A DNA stretch of 43,298 nucleotides from an uncultured Mycoplasmatota bacterium. Its GTDB lineage: Bacteria > Bacillota_I > Bacilli_A > RF39 > UBA660. The notes below the pieces were generated by a model. That model saw only the letters and a program-made list of their open reading frames with translations, ran no database searches and was not told where the DNA came from. Both the position numbers and the translations under genes were made by a program. The stretch covers positions 1-43,298 of the forward strand of contig URIY01000009.1 of assembly GCA_900547995.1 (NCBI GenBank), given 5' to 3'. Positions 8,213-15,887 of this stretch are shown one piece after another; position 1 is the stretch's first letter, and each line of letters begins with the position of its first letter.

Positions 8213-8821
8213 CTATAAATTTTCTTTTATTTCTGGAAATAAATCATATAAATTATATCCTAATAAATTATCAAAATATTCTTTCAATTTATATGTTTCT
8301 TTAATATGATATTGTGTATTAGAATATGCACCTCTCCTAATTATTATATCAATTAATCTTTTATCAATTGTAAATACTTTATCACCTTGAGGACATATTA
8401 AATCACACAAATTTATCAATTTTTCTTCTATTGTATAGTTATGATTTTTTATAAAACTAGCTAAAAAAGGATTATTTTCAGGATTTGGCACTCCACCAGC
8501 AGTGCATATAATATCATTGTTTAAATAAGAGTGAGTTAAACATATATTGCAATATTCATCATCATAACCTTTATTTTTTAAATATTCATATCCTCGCATA
8601 ACGTGTTCTTGTGAAATCCCATTATACTTACCAATATCATGTAAATAACCTAGAGTAATTGTCTTATCTATATCTACATTGCAACCTTTTTTATTTAATG
8701 CTTGTGCGATTCTTCCAGCACTATCACCAACAAATAAACAGTGATTAATCCATCTATCATCATTGGTTGTTTTTCTTTCAATTTCCAATAATTTTCTTGC
8801 TTCAACACTTGTTAATCTCAT
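8213..8821 (-). CDS. HD-domain phosphohydrolase
   Basis: The metal-binding set of an HD/HDIG hydrolase is visible: H27 (NHCLFVGDSAGRIA), H61-D62 (GYLHDIGKY), H73 (QEHVMRGYEYL) and H97 (LTHSYL). Such proteins hydrolyse nucleotides or other phosphate esters. The layout resembles YqeK-type or stand-alone HDIG proteins, but the fit is not close enough to name it. Its start overlaps the stop of the upstream histidine phosphatase by 4 bases (8818-8821), so the two are translationally coupled. It is flanked on both sides by paralogous histidine phosphatases, which suggests a shared phospho-metabolite. Confidence 0.8.
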   Translation of the reverse strand: MRLTSVEARKLLEIERKTTNDDRWINHCLFVGDSAGRIAQALNKKGCNVDIDKTITLGYLHDIGKYNGISQEHVMRGYEYLKNKGYDDEYCNICLTHSYLNNDIICTAGGVPNPENNPFLASFIKNHNYTIEEKLINLCDLICPQGDKVFTIDKRLIDIIIRRGAYSNTQYHIKETYKLKEYFDNLLGYNLYDLFPEIKENL

Positions 8822-9351
8822 AATTTATACTCCTTTATCCCACAATTATTTGAGCCAAACGTTTCTAACATTCCATCTTCAGGAATTTCATGAAAATAGA
8901 AATATATTGCTCTTGCAACTCCACCATGAGTAACGAGTAAGATATTTTTATTTTTATACTTTTCCTTTATTTCATCTAAAAAACTTGCTACTCTATCAAA
9001 TAATTCTTGTATTGTTTCTAATCCATCAATGTTTTTACTTGAATAATAATTCCAATAATCAGTATAATAAAATTCTCCTAATTTTTCATTTGTTAACTTT
9101 CCACAATCTCTTTCTTCTATTCTTTTATCATAAATAATTGGTATATTATTCACATTTACAATATTGCAGGTATGCCTTGTTCTTAATAATGGCGAACATA
9201 TTATTAAATCAATATTTAGTTTTTTTACATCTTCTTGTGCTAATTTTGCCTGTTTTATCCCAACCTCATTAATATCTTCATCTAATTTACCATTATATTT
9301 ATTCTCTCTATTACAATTTGTTTGCCCATGTCTAATTACATATAACTTCAT
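8818..9351 (-). CDS. Histidine phosphatase superfamily protein 2
   Basis: A 177-aa paralog of the product of 7678-8202. RHG is at 7-9, SPLLRTRHT follows, then EERDCGKLTNE and VTHGGVARA. Length and motifs match broad-specificity phosphatases of the phosphoglycerate-mutase clan; no mutase-specific insertion is present. It lies 18 bases after the GNAT gene and overlaps the HD gene by 4 bases, placing it mid-operon. Duplication followed by insertion of the HD gene, or inverse order of events, would explain the arrangement. Confidence 0.85.
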   Translation of the reverse strand: MKLYVIRHGQTNCNRENKYNGKLDEDINEVGIKQAKLAQEDVKKLNIDLIICSPLLRTRHTCNIVNVNNIPIIYDKRIEERDCGKLTNEKLGEFYYTDYWNYYSSKNIDGLETIQELFDRVASFLDEIKEKYKNKNILLVTHGGVARAIYFYFHEIPEDGMLETFGSNNCGIKEYKL

Positions 9352-9369
9352 AATTAAATCCTCTCTTAT

Positions 9370-9975
9370 TTATAAAATTTTTTCATATATAAATGCCCTT
9401 TCACTATATTCATTTTTTATTTTTTCCATTTCTTTATTTTCAATTACGGTCTCATATATCTTTTTACATCCAACACCTTCATAAAATTTATAATTACATG
9501 ATTCATCAGTTACTATTTGAAGCTTTTTAATATTATCTTTTTTAGCAAGTTCAAACACTTCTAGTAGCATCTTCTTTCCTATTTTATTACCCCTATAATT
9601 CTTGTCTACTATTAATATTGAAATCTCTCCATCAAAATAATTATTAAATTTTTCTGGAACATAATTATAGTTATTTTCATAGTTTTTAAAAGCATTTAAA
9701 TTTTTTATGCTTTTGCTTTTATATAATCTTTTTTTTATAAATTTATAAAAGGTTTTAAATAGCATATGCTTTTTTGAAATTCTTTTTGAATAACCGCAAA
9801 AACCTATAAGCTTGTTTCCATCTTTATATTTTACTATTTTGTCACTTTGTTCTAAAATTTCAAATAAATATATCCAAGCACAAATATCATCTTCTGCTCC
9901 TGCTTCCCTTTTGCCTAAGTTCCATTCTTTACTTAATAATTTTACAGCCTGTTTCATTTCACTAAATTTCATCAT
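9370..9975 (-). CDS. GNAT-family N-acetyltransferase
   Basis: The C-terminal half carries the acetyl-CoA-binding motif A of GNAT enzymes (ILIVDKNYRGNKIGKKML, about residues 135-152), followed by a strand with LQIVTDESCN and a YEGVGCKKIYE segment as in motif B. The N-terminal 120 residues have helices and an IGFCGYS strand. The acceptor (small molecule, antibiotic or protein) cannot be inferred. AGGTGA precedes the first of two adjacent ATG codons. It begins 2 bases after the stop of the nucleotidase-nucleoside hydrolase gene, clearly in the same operon. Confidence 0.75.
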   Translation of the reverse strand: MMKFSEMKQAVKLLSKEWNLGKREAGAEDDICAWIYLFEILEQSDKIVKYKDGNKLIGFCGYSKRISKKHMLFKTFYKFIKKRLYKSKSIKNLNAFKNYENNYNYVPEKFNNYFDGEISILIVDKNYRGNKIGKKMLLEVFELAKKDNIKKLQIVTDESCNYKFYEGVGCKKIYETVIENKEMEKIKNEYSERAFIYEKIL

Positions 9976-9977
9976 AA

Positions 9978-11393
9978 TTATTCACCTAATTTATTAAATA
10001 AGTCGCTATATATTTTATCTTTATCTAATTTTGTTACAAAAGTTATATTATGCTTATTTTCTGTTAATTCATAAGAAGTATCAGATTTTATATTAGGGCA
10101 ACTTATTTCTTTTAAATCAAACCATTTTTTATTTACCATATATGCAACAACAGATATATCCCAAATTACTCTTGATTCTTTTATTCCATGATATCCACCA
10201 TTATGAAATCTATTTATTAAATAATTACACAATTGTGATTTATTATCTAGATTATTCTTTAAAGTATTTATATCTATTCTAAGTTCCGATACAACATTTT
10301 TACAAGATAATATAGTTAATTTTACCTTAGAATTAAATACAATTTTAACGGCTTCTATATCTTGTCTAAAATTGTACTCTAAATTATCTTTATATCCTAT
10401 TTCATTTCCTCCAAGCCATATAACCTCTATTTTATTAATTATCTTAGGTTCCTTTTTTATGGCAAGAGCAATATTTGTAATAGCACCTATTCCTAATATA
10501 TAGGTTTTGTTGTTCTTTAAGGATATCTCTATTATTTTATCTACAGCATCATTATTCTCACTATAACCATTTACTATATAATCGTCTGAACCTCTAAAAA
10601 CTTTACCTGTTGTATCAAAATTTAGCCAATTACATATTTTAATTATTTCATTATAACTTAAATCTTGTCCATCATGTACAGTTACATTTCGTTCTTTATG
10701 AGAAAATGGAGCTACGGTTATTGCTTCTATATTAAATTTAGCACGCGATTTTATTAAATAAGATAGAGCAAATTGATCGTCACATTCATTATATGTATCG
10801 GTATCCAATATTACATTTATTTTTTCACTTGATAACTTACTATATATATCTTTCCATGAAAACACTCTAATAAATTCATCGGTACCTTTATTATATGCTG
10901 TATTCATAAGAAAAACTTTAATTCCATGCTCCTTTATATCATGGCATATTCTTATCGAATCATCTATCATAATATCCACATTATGCTCCAAACATATTTT
11001 AGTTTTAGGGTGTTTATCATATGCATTTACTAAAAACAATTTATTATATGGAATATTATACTTTTTTAACCAATTAGTGGTCATATTATACGGATCAGAA
11101 TACTCTCCATTATCCCTTCCTGTAATAATATATATTTCATTTCCTTCATCCATTAACTTTTTTAAATACTTTGATGCATCCTTAATGGGTTTAAACATTG
11201 AAGCAAAGTATTCTATATTATTTTTATAAAATTTTTTTTCATATTCTTTATTCCAGCTAAACATTTCTCTTAAATAGACACCATCTTTTATAATACCATT
11301 GCCTCTAATTTTTTTATCATGTTTAATATATTCTCTAAGTAATGTTTCATCAAAATTAGAAAGTACATTATCTATATCTACGCCTATACGCAT
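9978..11393 (-). CDS. Fusion of HAD 5'-nucleotidase and nucleoside hydrolase
   Basis: Two enzymes in one 471-aa chain. Residues 1 to about 180 are a NT5C-type HAD nucleotidase: nucleophile D6 and D8 in VDIDNVL, TGR at 91-93, MIDDS with D144/D145. From about 190 to the end is an inosine/uridine-type nucleoside hydrolase: LDTDTYNECDDQFAL (D197, D199, D205, D206 for calcium and catalysis), GAITNIALAI, WLGGNE, then E339-x-N341 and D345, and a WD at 411-412 near the end. Inferred pathway: nucleoside monophosphate to nucleoside to free base plus (deoxy)ribose. The ATG at 11393 has GGTGAT 5 bases upstream and an extended -10 promoter (TGTTATAAT) just before; earlier in-frame codons fall within that promoter. 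Each domain is well supported; the coupling is inferred. Confidence 0.85.
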   Translation of the reverse strand: MRIGVDIDNVLSNFDETLLREYIKHDKKIRGNGIIKDGVYLREMFSWNKEYEKKFYKNNIEYFASMFKPIKDASKYLKKLMDEGNEIYIITGRDNGEYSDPYNMTTNWLKKYNIPYNKLFLVNAYDKHPKTKICLEHNVDIMIDDSIRICHDIKEHGIKVFLMNTAYNKGTDEFIRVFSWKDIYSKLSSEKINVILDTDTYNECDDQFALSYLIKSRAKFNIEAITVAPFSHKERNVTVHDGQDLSYNEIIKICNWLNFDTTGKVFRGSDDYIVNGYSENNDAVDKIIEISLKNNKTYILGIGAITNIALAIKKEPKIINKIEVIWLGGNEIGYKDNLEYNFRQDIEAVKIVFNSKVKLTILSCKNVVSELRIDINTLKNNLDNKSQLCNYLINRFHNGGYHGIKESRVIWDISVVAYMVNKKWFDLKEISCPNIKSDTSYELTENKHNITFVTKLDKDKIYSDLFNKLGE

Positions 11394-11402
11394 TATTATC
11401 AC

Positions 11403-11418
11403 CAAAATCATTATAACA
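11403..11418 (-). promoter_or_regulatory. Extended -10 promoter of the fusion-gene operon
   Basis: TG-T-TATAAT on the minus strand (TATAAT at 11410-11415) lies about 17 bases before the ATG at 11393. The -35 position (TAAATT) is poor, as is common for extended -10 promoters. It would start a unit running from the fusion gene to 7068. Confidence 0.5.
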
Positions 11419-11446
11419 TATAATACAAACAAAATTTAATATAATT

Positions 11447-11467
11447 AAAAACGAACTATAAAGTTCG
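11447..11467 (-). terminator. Terminator after the PHP gene
   Basis: CGAACT-TTAT-AGTTCG followed by TTTTTAATTA on the minus strand, 20 bases beyond the PHP gene. It separates the coaE-coaD-MBL-PHP unit from the fusion-gene unit. Confidence 0.7.
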
Positions 11468-11484
11468 CATTAAGTTATGATTTT

Positions 11485-12468
11485 TTATATTAATTTATTT
11501 AAATGATTTAATAATGACAATTCTTTTATTTTAAGATTATTGTCCTTTCCACTTCCTAATTCAATATCAGGTTTAACTGTTTTACCATGATAATCACTAC
11601 CACCACTTATTAATAAATTATATTTATTCGCAATTTCTAAATAATAATTCATTTCCTCTTTTGTATGGCTTGAATGATATACTTCAATTCCTTTTAATCC
11701 ATAATTAATCATATCTTTTAATAATACTAAAAATTCTTTTTCTGATAATTCTAATGACTTGGGATGAGCTAAAACAGGAACACCTCCACTATTAATTATC
11801 AAATCCAAACACTCATGATATTGTAATTTACTACTAATTTGTCTTGTTTTATTACATGCATCTACTAAATATTTATCAAAAGCCTCTTGTACTGTTCTAG
11901 CATAACCATATTTAATGCAAAGTTTAGCAAGATCAGGACGCCCCAAATTGTGATTAGCATTAACAAGATTTTTTATATCATCATATCTAAATCTTATTCC
12001 ATAATCTCTTTTTATCTGTTCCATAATAGACAAGACAGAATTAATACTATTATCTCTTAAAATACTCATCTTTTGATTTAAAGAATTATTTGTTATATCA
12101 ATATTATAACCTAAAATATGCATTCTTCCAGTATCTGTTTTTGCAGATAATTCTATACCATTAATTATTTTTATACCACTTTTTTCAATTATTTTAGATT
12201 TTCTGTCAATAGTCTTTAATCCCTCAATGGTATTGTGATCAGTAATAGCAAGCACACCTACTTTCTTTTCAAGTGCATGTATTATTAATTGCTCTGGTGA
12301 TAACTCACCATCAGAATAATTAGTATGGGTATGCATATCAATTACTTTGTCACTTGCTTTATATGCAGTTATTATATTATCTAAATAAGATCTATTAGGA
12401 GAATCAATTGATAACTTATCTTTCTTTTCTTCTAAACAATCTTGTGATGGTGATTTATAATTTTCCAT
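11485..12468 (-). CDS. PHP-domain phosphoesterase
   Basis: PHP enzymes use a trinuclear metal site to cleave phosphate esters. Here H46 and H48 (DMHTHTNYSDG), D53, D77-H78 (AITDHNT) and later His residues (VLAHPKS, SDYHGK) supply it. The closest known group is TrpH/YciV, which removes the 3' phosphate of 3',5'-bisphosphonucleotides and can act on short RNA. The first 40 residues are a polar extension not needed for the fold. GAGGAG lies 9 bases before the ATG and overlaps the stop of the MBL gene; the two genes are 2 bases apart, so they are cotranscribed. The neighbourhood with coaD/coaE makes pAp-like substrates attractive, but this is inference. Confidence 0.8.
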   Translation of the reverse strand: MENYKSPSQDCLEEKKDKLSIDSPNRSYLDNIITAYKASDKVIDMHTHTNYSDGELSPEQLIIHALEKKVGVLAITDHNTIEGLKTIDRKSKIIEKSGIKIINGIELSAKTDTGRMHILGYNIDITNNSLNQKMSILRDNSINSVLSIMEQIKRDYGIRFRYDDIKNLVNANHNLGRPDLAKLCIKYGYARTVQEAFDKYLVDACNKTRQISSKLQYHECLDLIINSGGVPVLAHPKSLELSEKEFLVLLKDMINYGLKGIEVYHSSHTKEEMNYYLEIANKYNLLISGGSDYHGKTVKPDIELGSGKDNNLKIKELSLLNHLNKLI

Positions 12469-12470
12469 AT

Positions 12471-13304
12471 TTATTTTCTCCTCAATATTAATTTTTTACC
12501 CTCGCATGCTGCTTCAGTATTTGTGAATACAACTCTTGCTTCGTCAACATAGTTTTGTTTATCTATACTAGGCCAAAAATGCGTTAAAACTAGTTTATCT
12601 ACATTGGCTTTCTTCGCTATTTTGGCAGCTTCATATGCAAATAAATGGTTATCATTATTTTTAAATTGTCCTCTTAAGAAAGTTGATTCACATATTAATA
12701 AATTAGCATTCAAAGCAAATTCTTCTAAACAATTTTCTTTATATCCTGTATCACTAGAATAAACAAATTTAATTCCTTCCGTTTCTACTTTTGTACTATA
12801 AGTTATTAAAGGATGTGGATTCCTTGCAAAGGTTATTTGTAAATCATCAATATTTAATTTATCTGTTTGTTTATATGGTATAAATTCTAGATAACTTTCC
12901 TTTTCTAAACTTAATAAATAATCAAAATCAAGCAAATTTTTTTCAACTGTTCTGTTTGCACCCCAACCATCTGCATCTTCATAATTTTCTGTAACCTTTA
13001 TTTTATCCCCCTCTAGAATATATACTTTAATTCTTTCATTTAAATACCCTAATCTATTAAAAACATATGAAGTTTGTGCAATACTTAATAATTCACCATA
13101 ATGATCTGAATGTAAATGACTAATTATTATAATTAAGTTATTTAAATCGTCAGGTAAATTCATATATTCAGAAATTCCGTTTCCACAATCTAATAAAATT
13201 TTATTTTCTCCATACTGTACTAAAAAACCTGGACATTTTTTACCATCATAACAATAAGTAGATACTGTACCTAAAGGTGTAATAATTAATTCTTTATTTT
13301 CCAT
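12471..13304 (-). CDS. Metallo-beta-lactamase-fold hydrolase (RNase Z-like)
   Basis: The lactamase-fold zinc motif ISHLHSDHYGE has H63, H65, D67 and H68; further ligands are in FVYSSDTGY and a LTHFWP His near the C-terminus. At 277 aa it resembles the RNase Z/arylsulfatase-like branch (COG1234) that includes cyclic phosphodiesterases and uncharacterised hydrolases. It lacks the extended exosite insertion expected for a tRNA 3' RNase, so tRNase Z is not assigned. Its start overlaps the end of coaD by 11 bases and its stop is 2 bases from the PHP gene, placing it in the CoA operon. Confidence 0.8.
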   Translation of the reverse strand: MENKELIITPLGTVSTYCYDGKKCPGFLVQYGENKILLDCGNGISEYMNLPDDLNNLIIIISHLHSDHYGELLSIAQTSYVFNRLGYLNERIKVYILEGDKIKVTENYEDADGWGANRTVEKNLLDFDYLLSLEKESYLEFIPYKQTDKLNIDDLQITFARNPHPLITYSTKVETEGIKFVYSSDTGYKENCLEEFALNANLLICESTFLRGQFKNNDNHLFAYEAAKIAKKANVDKLVLTHFWPSIDKQNYVDEARVVFTNTEAACEGKKLILRRK

Positions 13305-13794
13305 AATTATTATTTCCTTTCTTTAAACATAGTTTTTTGACAACATATGGATCAACATAACGTGATACATCTTTATCTAATTTAAAAATTTCTTTAACAA
13401 CACTTGATGAGATAAATTGATATTCTTTATCTGCAAATAAACAAACTGTATTTACTTGATTATTAGAAATATCTTTATTTATTTGTTGCAACTGAACTTC
13501 ATAATCATAATCACTTAAACTTCTAAGTCCTCTAATTATAGCCTTGCAATCATATAAAATTGCTACATCAACAGATGCTCCATTTCCTGTAACAACCTTT
13601 ATATTATCCATCTTTTTATATAATTCTTTTATCATTTCTAGTCTTTCTTCCAATGTAAATAATCCATTTTTCTTTGTAGGATTTTGTAATACAGCAATTA
13701 CTACTTCATCAAATAGATTACTAGCCTGTTCAATAATATTCATATGACCCTTTGTAATAGGATCAAAACTTCCTGGATATAAAACCTTTGTCAT
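13294..13794 (-). CDS. coaD: Phosphopantetheine adenylyltransferase
   Basis: Transfers AMP from ATP to 4'-phosphopantetheine, giving dephospho-CoA, the penultimate step of coenzyme A synthesis. The nucleotidyltransferase motifs are clear: YPGSFDPITKGH at 6-17 and the ISSSVVKEI segment (ISSTxVR-type) towards the end, with RGLRSLSDYDYE between them. Length (166 aa) is typical. Its ATG overlaps the TGA of coaE (ATGA), so the two last CoA enzymes are translationally coupled. More often in Bacillota coaD follows rsmD, and coaE sits elsewhere, so this pairing is notable. Confidence 0.97.
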   Translation of the reverse strand: MTKVLYPGSFDPITKGHMNIIEQASNLFDEVVIAVLQNPTKKNGLFTLEERLEMIKELYKKMDNIKVVTGNGASVDVAILYDCKAIIRGLRSLSDYDYEVQLQQINKDISNNQVNTVCLFADKEYQFISSSVVKEIFKLDKDVSRYVDPYVVKKLCLKKGNNNYGK

Positions 13795-14348
13795 AAACTT
13801 TTCACCAACCTTTTAATAATCTCCTTATCTGTCTTCTCAAGTACATAATCAAAATCTTCTTTTTTAAAATCGATACTAGCCTTTTCTCTTAAAGCAAATT
13901 CTTCTTCTGTTATATTGTCTCTTTTCATTGCCCTTTCCTTTCTAACATCATACGGAATATCTAAAAGTATTTTTACATCACACATATCAAAATACTTTGA
14001 AATTGATAATAATAGCCAATCTAAAATAATAATTTTATCTTTATTACTAATTAAAAATTTATCAATTTCCATTTGCATATATTTCCATGTTATATCTGAT
14101 AATTTTTTCATTTCATGCCTAGAAGCAAATACTATTTCACCAAGTTTTTTTCTATCAATAATATTAGTTTTAACAATAGAATCTCCAAAAGAATTTATTA
14201 ATTCTTCTTTAACTTCTGGTAATAATAGAACTTTATGCCCTATTTTATCTATATCTAAATGTATAGCCTTTTGGGGAGCCAATTCTATTATTTGCTTTGC
14301 TAGTGTCGTTTTGCCACATCCTGATTTACCACATATACCTATAATCAT
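13791..14348 (-). CDS. coaE: Dephospho-CoA kinase
   Basis: Phosphorylates the 3'-hydroxyl of dephospho-CoA to finish coenzyme A. The N-terminal Walker A reads GICGKSGCGKTT (residues 3-14), followed by the LDIDKIGHKVL segment equivalent to the conserved DAD.(I/V)(A/S)H region, here with Ile for Ala and Gly for Ala; the C-terminal lid carries RKERAMKRDN. At 185 aa it is slightly short. It ends in TGA, direct evidence that TGA is a stop here. First gene of the leftward CoA-MBL-PHP unit; its start is divergent from the LysR gene at 14440, with a GGGAG site before the ATG. Confidence 0.9.
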   Translation of the reverse strand: MIIGICGKSGCGKTTLAKQIIELAPQKAIHLDIDKIGHKVLLLPEVKEELINSFGDSIVKTNIIDRKKLGEIVFASRHEMKKLSDITWKYMQMEIDKFLISNKDKIIILDWLLLSISKYFDMCDVKILLDIPYDVRKERAMKRDNITEEEFALREKASIDFKKEDFDYVLEKTDKEIIKRLVKSL

Positions 14349-14412
14349 CTTTTTTTTCTCCCATCTACTTGTATTATATTACCTTTAGTTGTATAATTAA
14401 AATACATATTTG

Positions 14413-14427
14413 TTATGCTTATCATAA
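14413..14427. promoter_or_regulatory. LysR-type operator candidate
   Basis: The 15-bp dyad TTATG-cttat-CATAA fits the T-N11-A pattern of LysR-type binding sites and lies just before the Shine-Dalgarno site of the LysR gene at 14440, as expected for negative autoregulation. It also lies in the region divergent from coaE. Confidence 0.45.
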
Positions 14428-14439
14428 CTGGAGGTTATT

Positions 14440-15333
14440 ATGAATATAGACTTTGAATTATATCGTATTTTTTATGTGGTTGCAAACCATCAAAATATTA
14501 CCAAAGCAAGTGAAGAATTACATATTTCACAGCCAGCCATTAGTAAATCAATCAAGAATCTAGAAGAAAAGCTAGGAGGAAATTTATTTGTAAGAACTAA
14601 AAGAGGTGTTGTTCTTACCGAGGAAGGAAAAGAGTTTTATACTTATATTAAACAGGCTATTGAATATATTAATAATGCTGAAAATAAATTTACTGATTTA
14701 ATTAATTTAGAATCAGGATGTATAAAGATTGGTATTAGTACAACTTTAACTAAGGAATTTTTACTTCCATACTTAGAAAAATTTCATACCCTATATCCTA
14801 AAATCGATATACAGATTATAACTAACTTAACATCAGAATTAATACCAAAATTAAAAAATGGTTTAATCGACATTATAATATTAAATTTAAATGATAAAAA
14901 CTATGGTAACGATATAGAAATAATTAAATGTAAAAAAATAAGCGATTGTTTTATTGTAAATGACAAATATAAACATTTAACTAATAAAGAAATATCTATA
15001 AAAGATTTAAATAATTATCCATTAATTTTACAATCGAAAGGCTCTAATACAAGAGAGTTTTTAGATAATTGGACAAGAAATAATGGTATAATACTTAAAC
15101 CAAATATAGAATTAGCAAGTTATACATTAGTTACCGAATTTTCTAAGATTGGAATGGGAATTGGGTATGCGACTAAAGAATATATAGGGGATGCTATAAA
15201 GGATAAAAAGTTATATGAATTAAAAATAAAAGAAAAAATACCTAGTAGATATATTGGAATAGCCCTATCTAAAAATCATATACCTAATTTTAGTACCAAA
15301 AAACTTATTGAAATAATTAATAAAATAAAGTAA
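14440..15333 (+). CDS. LysR-type transcriptional regulator 1
   Basis: The N-terminal winged helix-turn-helix is typical: YRIFYVVANHQNITKASEEL then HISQPAISKSIKNLEEKLG, and the FVRTKRGVVLTEEGKEF wing. The remaining 200 residues form the periplasmic-binding-like effector domain. At 297 aa the length is standard. It is a close paralog of the regulator at 17228; the GIGYATKE and KKLIEI segments near the C-terminus are shared. TGGAGG stands 6 bases before the ATG. The next gene (15358) follows after 24 bases and is probably in the same transcript. Effector unknown. Confidence 0.92.
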   Translation: MNIDFELYRIFYVVANHQNITKASEELHISQPAISKSIKNLEEKLGGNLFVRTKRGVVLTEEGKEFYTYIKQAIEYINNAENKFTDLINLESGCIKIGISTTLTKEFLLPYLEKFHTLYPKIDIQIITNLTSELIPKLKNGLIDIIILNLNDKNYGNDIEIIKCKKISDCFIVNDKYKHLTNKEISIKDLNNYPLILQSKGSNTREFLDNWTRNNGIILKPNIELASYTLVTEFSKIGMGIGYATKEYIGDAIKDKKLYELKIKEKIPSRYIGIALSKNHIPNFSTKKLIEIINKIK

Positions 15334-15357
15334 AATATTCATAGGTGGTTTTGATTT

Positions 15358-15798
15358 ATGACTAAAACACATGGTATAGATGCTAGTACTGTTATTGGAA
15401 ATGCATTCATTTCTACTAAGAGAAATAAGATGACTAGAGAAGAAATATATCAATTTTGGGAAATAGTAGATACCCTATTACCAAATACTTATTATACATT
15501 AGGCAGTTTTGATTCTTTCTTTGAATATTGGACCGTTATAACATTAGATAATGATACATGTTTTGTTAACTGTGATACAAACAAATTAATAAGATATTAT
15601 AGAATTGGAAAACCAACTGAAGTTATTAATATATTTGATATATCCGGTACAAAATTTAATGAAATAAAAATGGAGGCAACAAAGGAATTATCAAATAATG
15701 AAAACAATGGCATTTCTTTAGGAGAATCAATAGACAAAAAAATAGAGGAATTAAAAAAGAATGATTTAGATAATAAAAGATTGGTATTAAAAAAATAG
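15358..15798 (+). CDS. Unknown protein in the LysR 1 transcript
   Basis: I do not recognise this 146-aa protein. It is soluble, with an aromatic-rich middle (FWEIVDTLLPNTYYTLGSF, then FFEYWTVI) and a polar, lysine-rich C-terminal helix. A GGTGG site precedes the ATG at 15358, and the gap to the LysR gene is only 24 bases. A strong bidirectional terminator follows. Being cotranscribed with a regulator makes it a candidate regulated or accessory protein, but nothing in the sequence gives a function. Confidence 0.65.
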   Translation: MTKTHGIDASTVIGNAFISTKRNKMTREEIYQFWEIVDTLLPNTYYTLGSFDSFFEYWTVITLDNDTCFVNCDTNKLIRYYRIGKPTEVINIFDISGTKFNEIKMEATKELSNNENNGISLGESIDKKIEELKKNDLDNKRLVLKK

Positions 15799-15813
15799 AG
15801 ACTATTTAAGGTT

Positions 15814-15840
15814 AAAAAGTTAATTTCAATTAACTTTTTT
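15814..15840. terminator. Bidirectional terminator
   Basis: 12-bp arms AAAAAGTTAATT/AATTAACTTTTT around TC, with A and T tracts on both sides. It serves the plus-strand LysR 1 transcript and the convergent minus-strand gene at 15888. Confidence 0.85.
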
Positions 15841-15887
15841 TAATAATTAAATGTATTTATACAACAATTTATCATATAAATTTAGTT

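Noticed and set aside
12471..13304. tRNase Z (rnz)
   Set aside because: The motif fits the wider family, but no exosite arm region is visible and the context is CoA synthesis.
13791..13794. Alternative genetic code (TGA as Trp) as in Mollicutes
   Set aside because: coaE and the RsmC-like gene end at TGA, and all long genes read cleanly with TGG for Trp.
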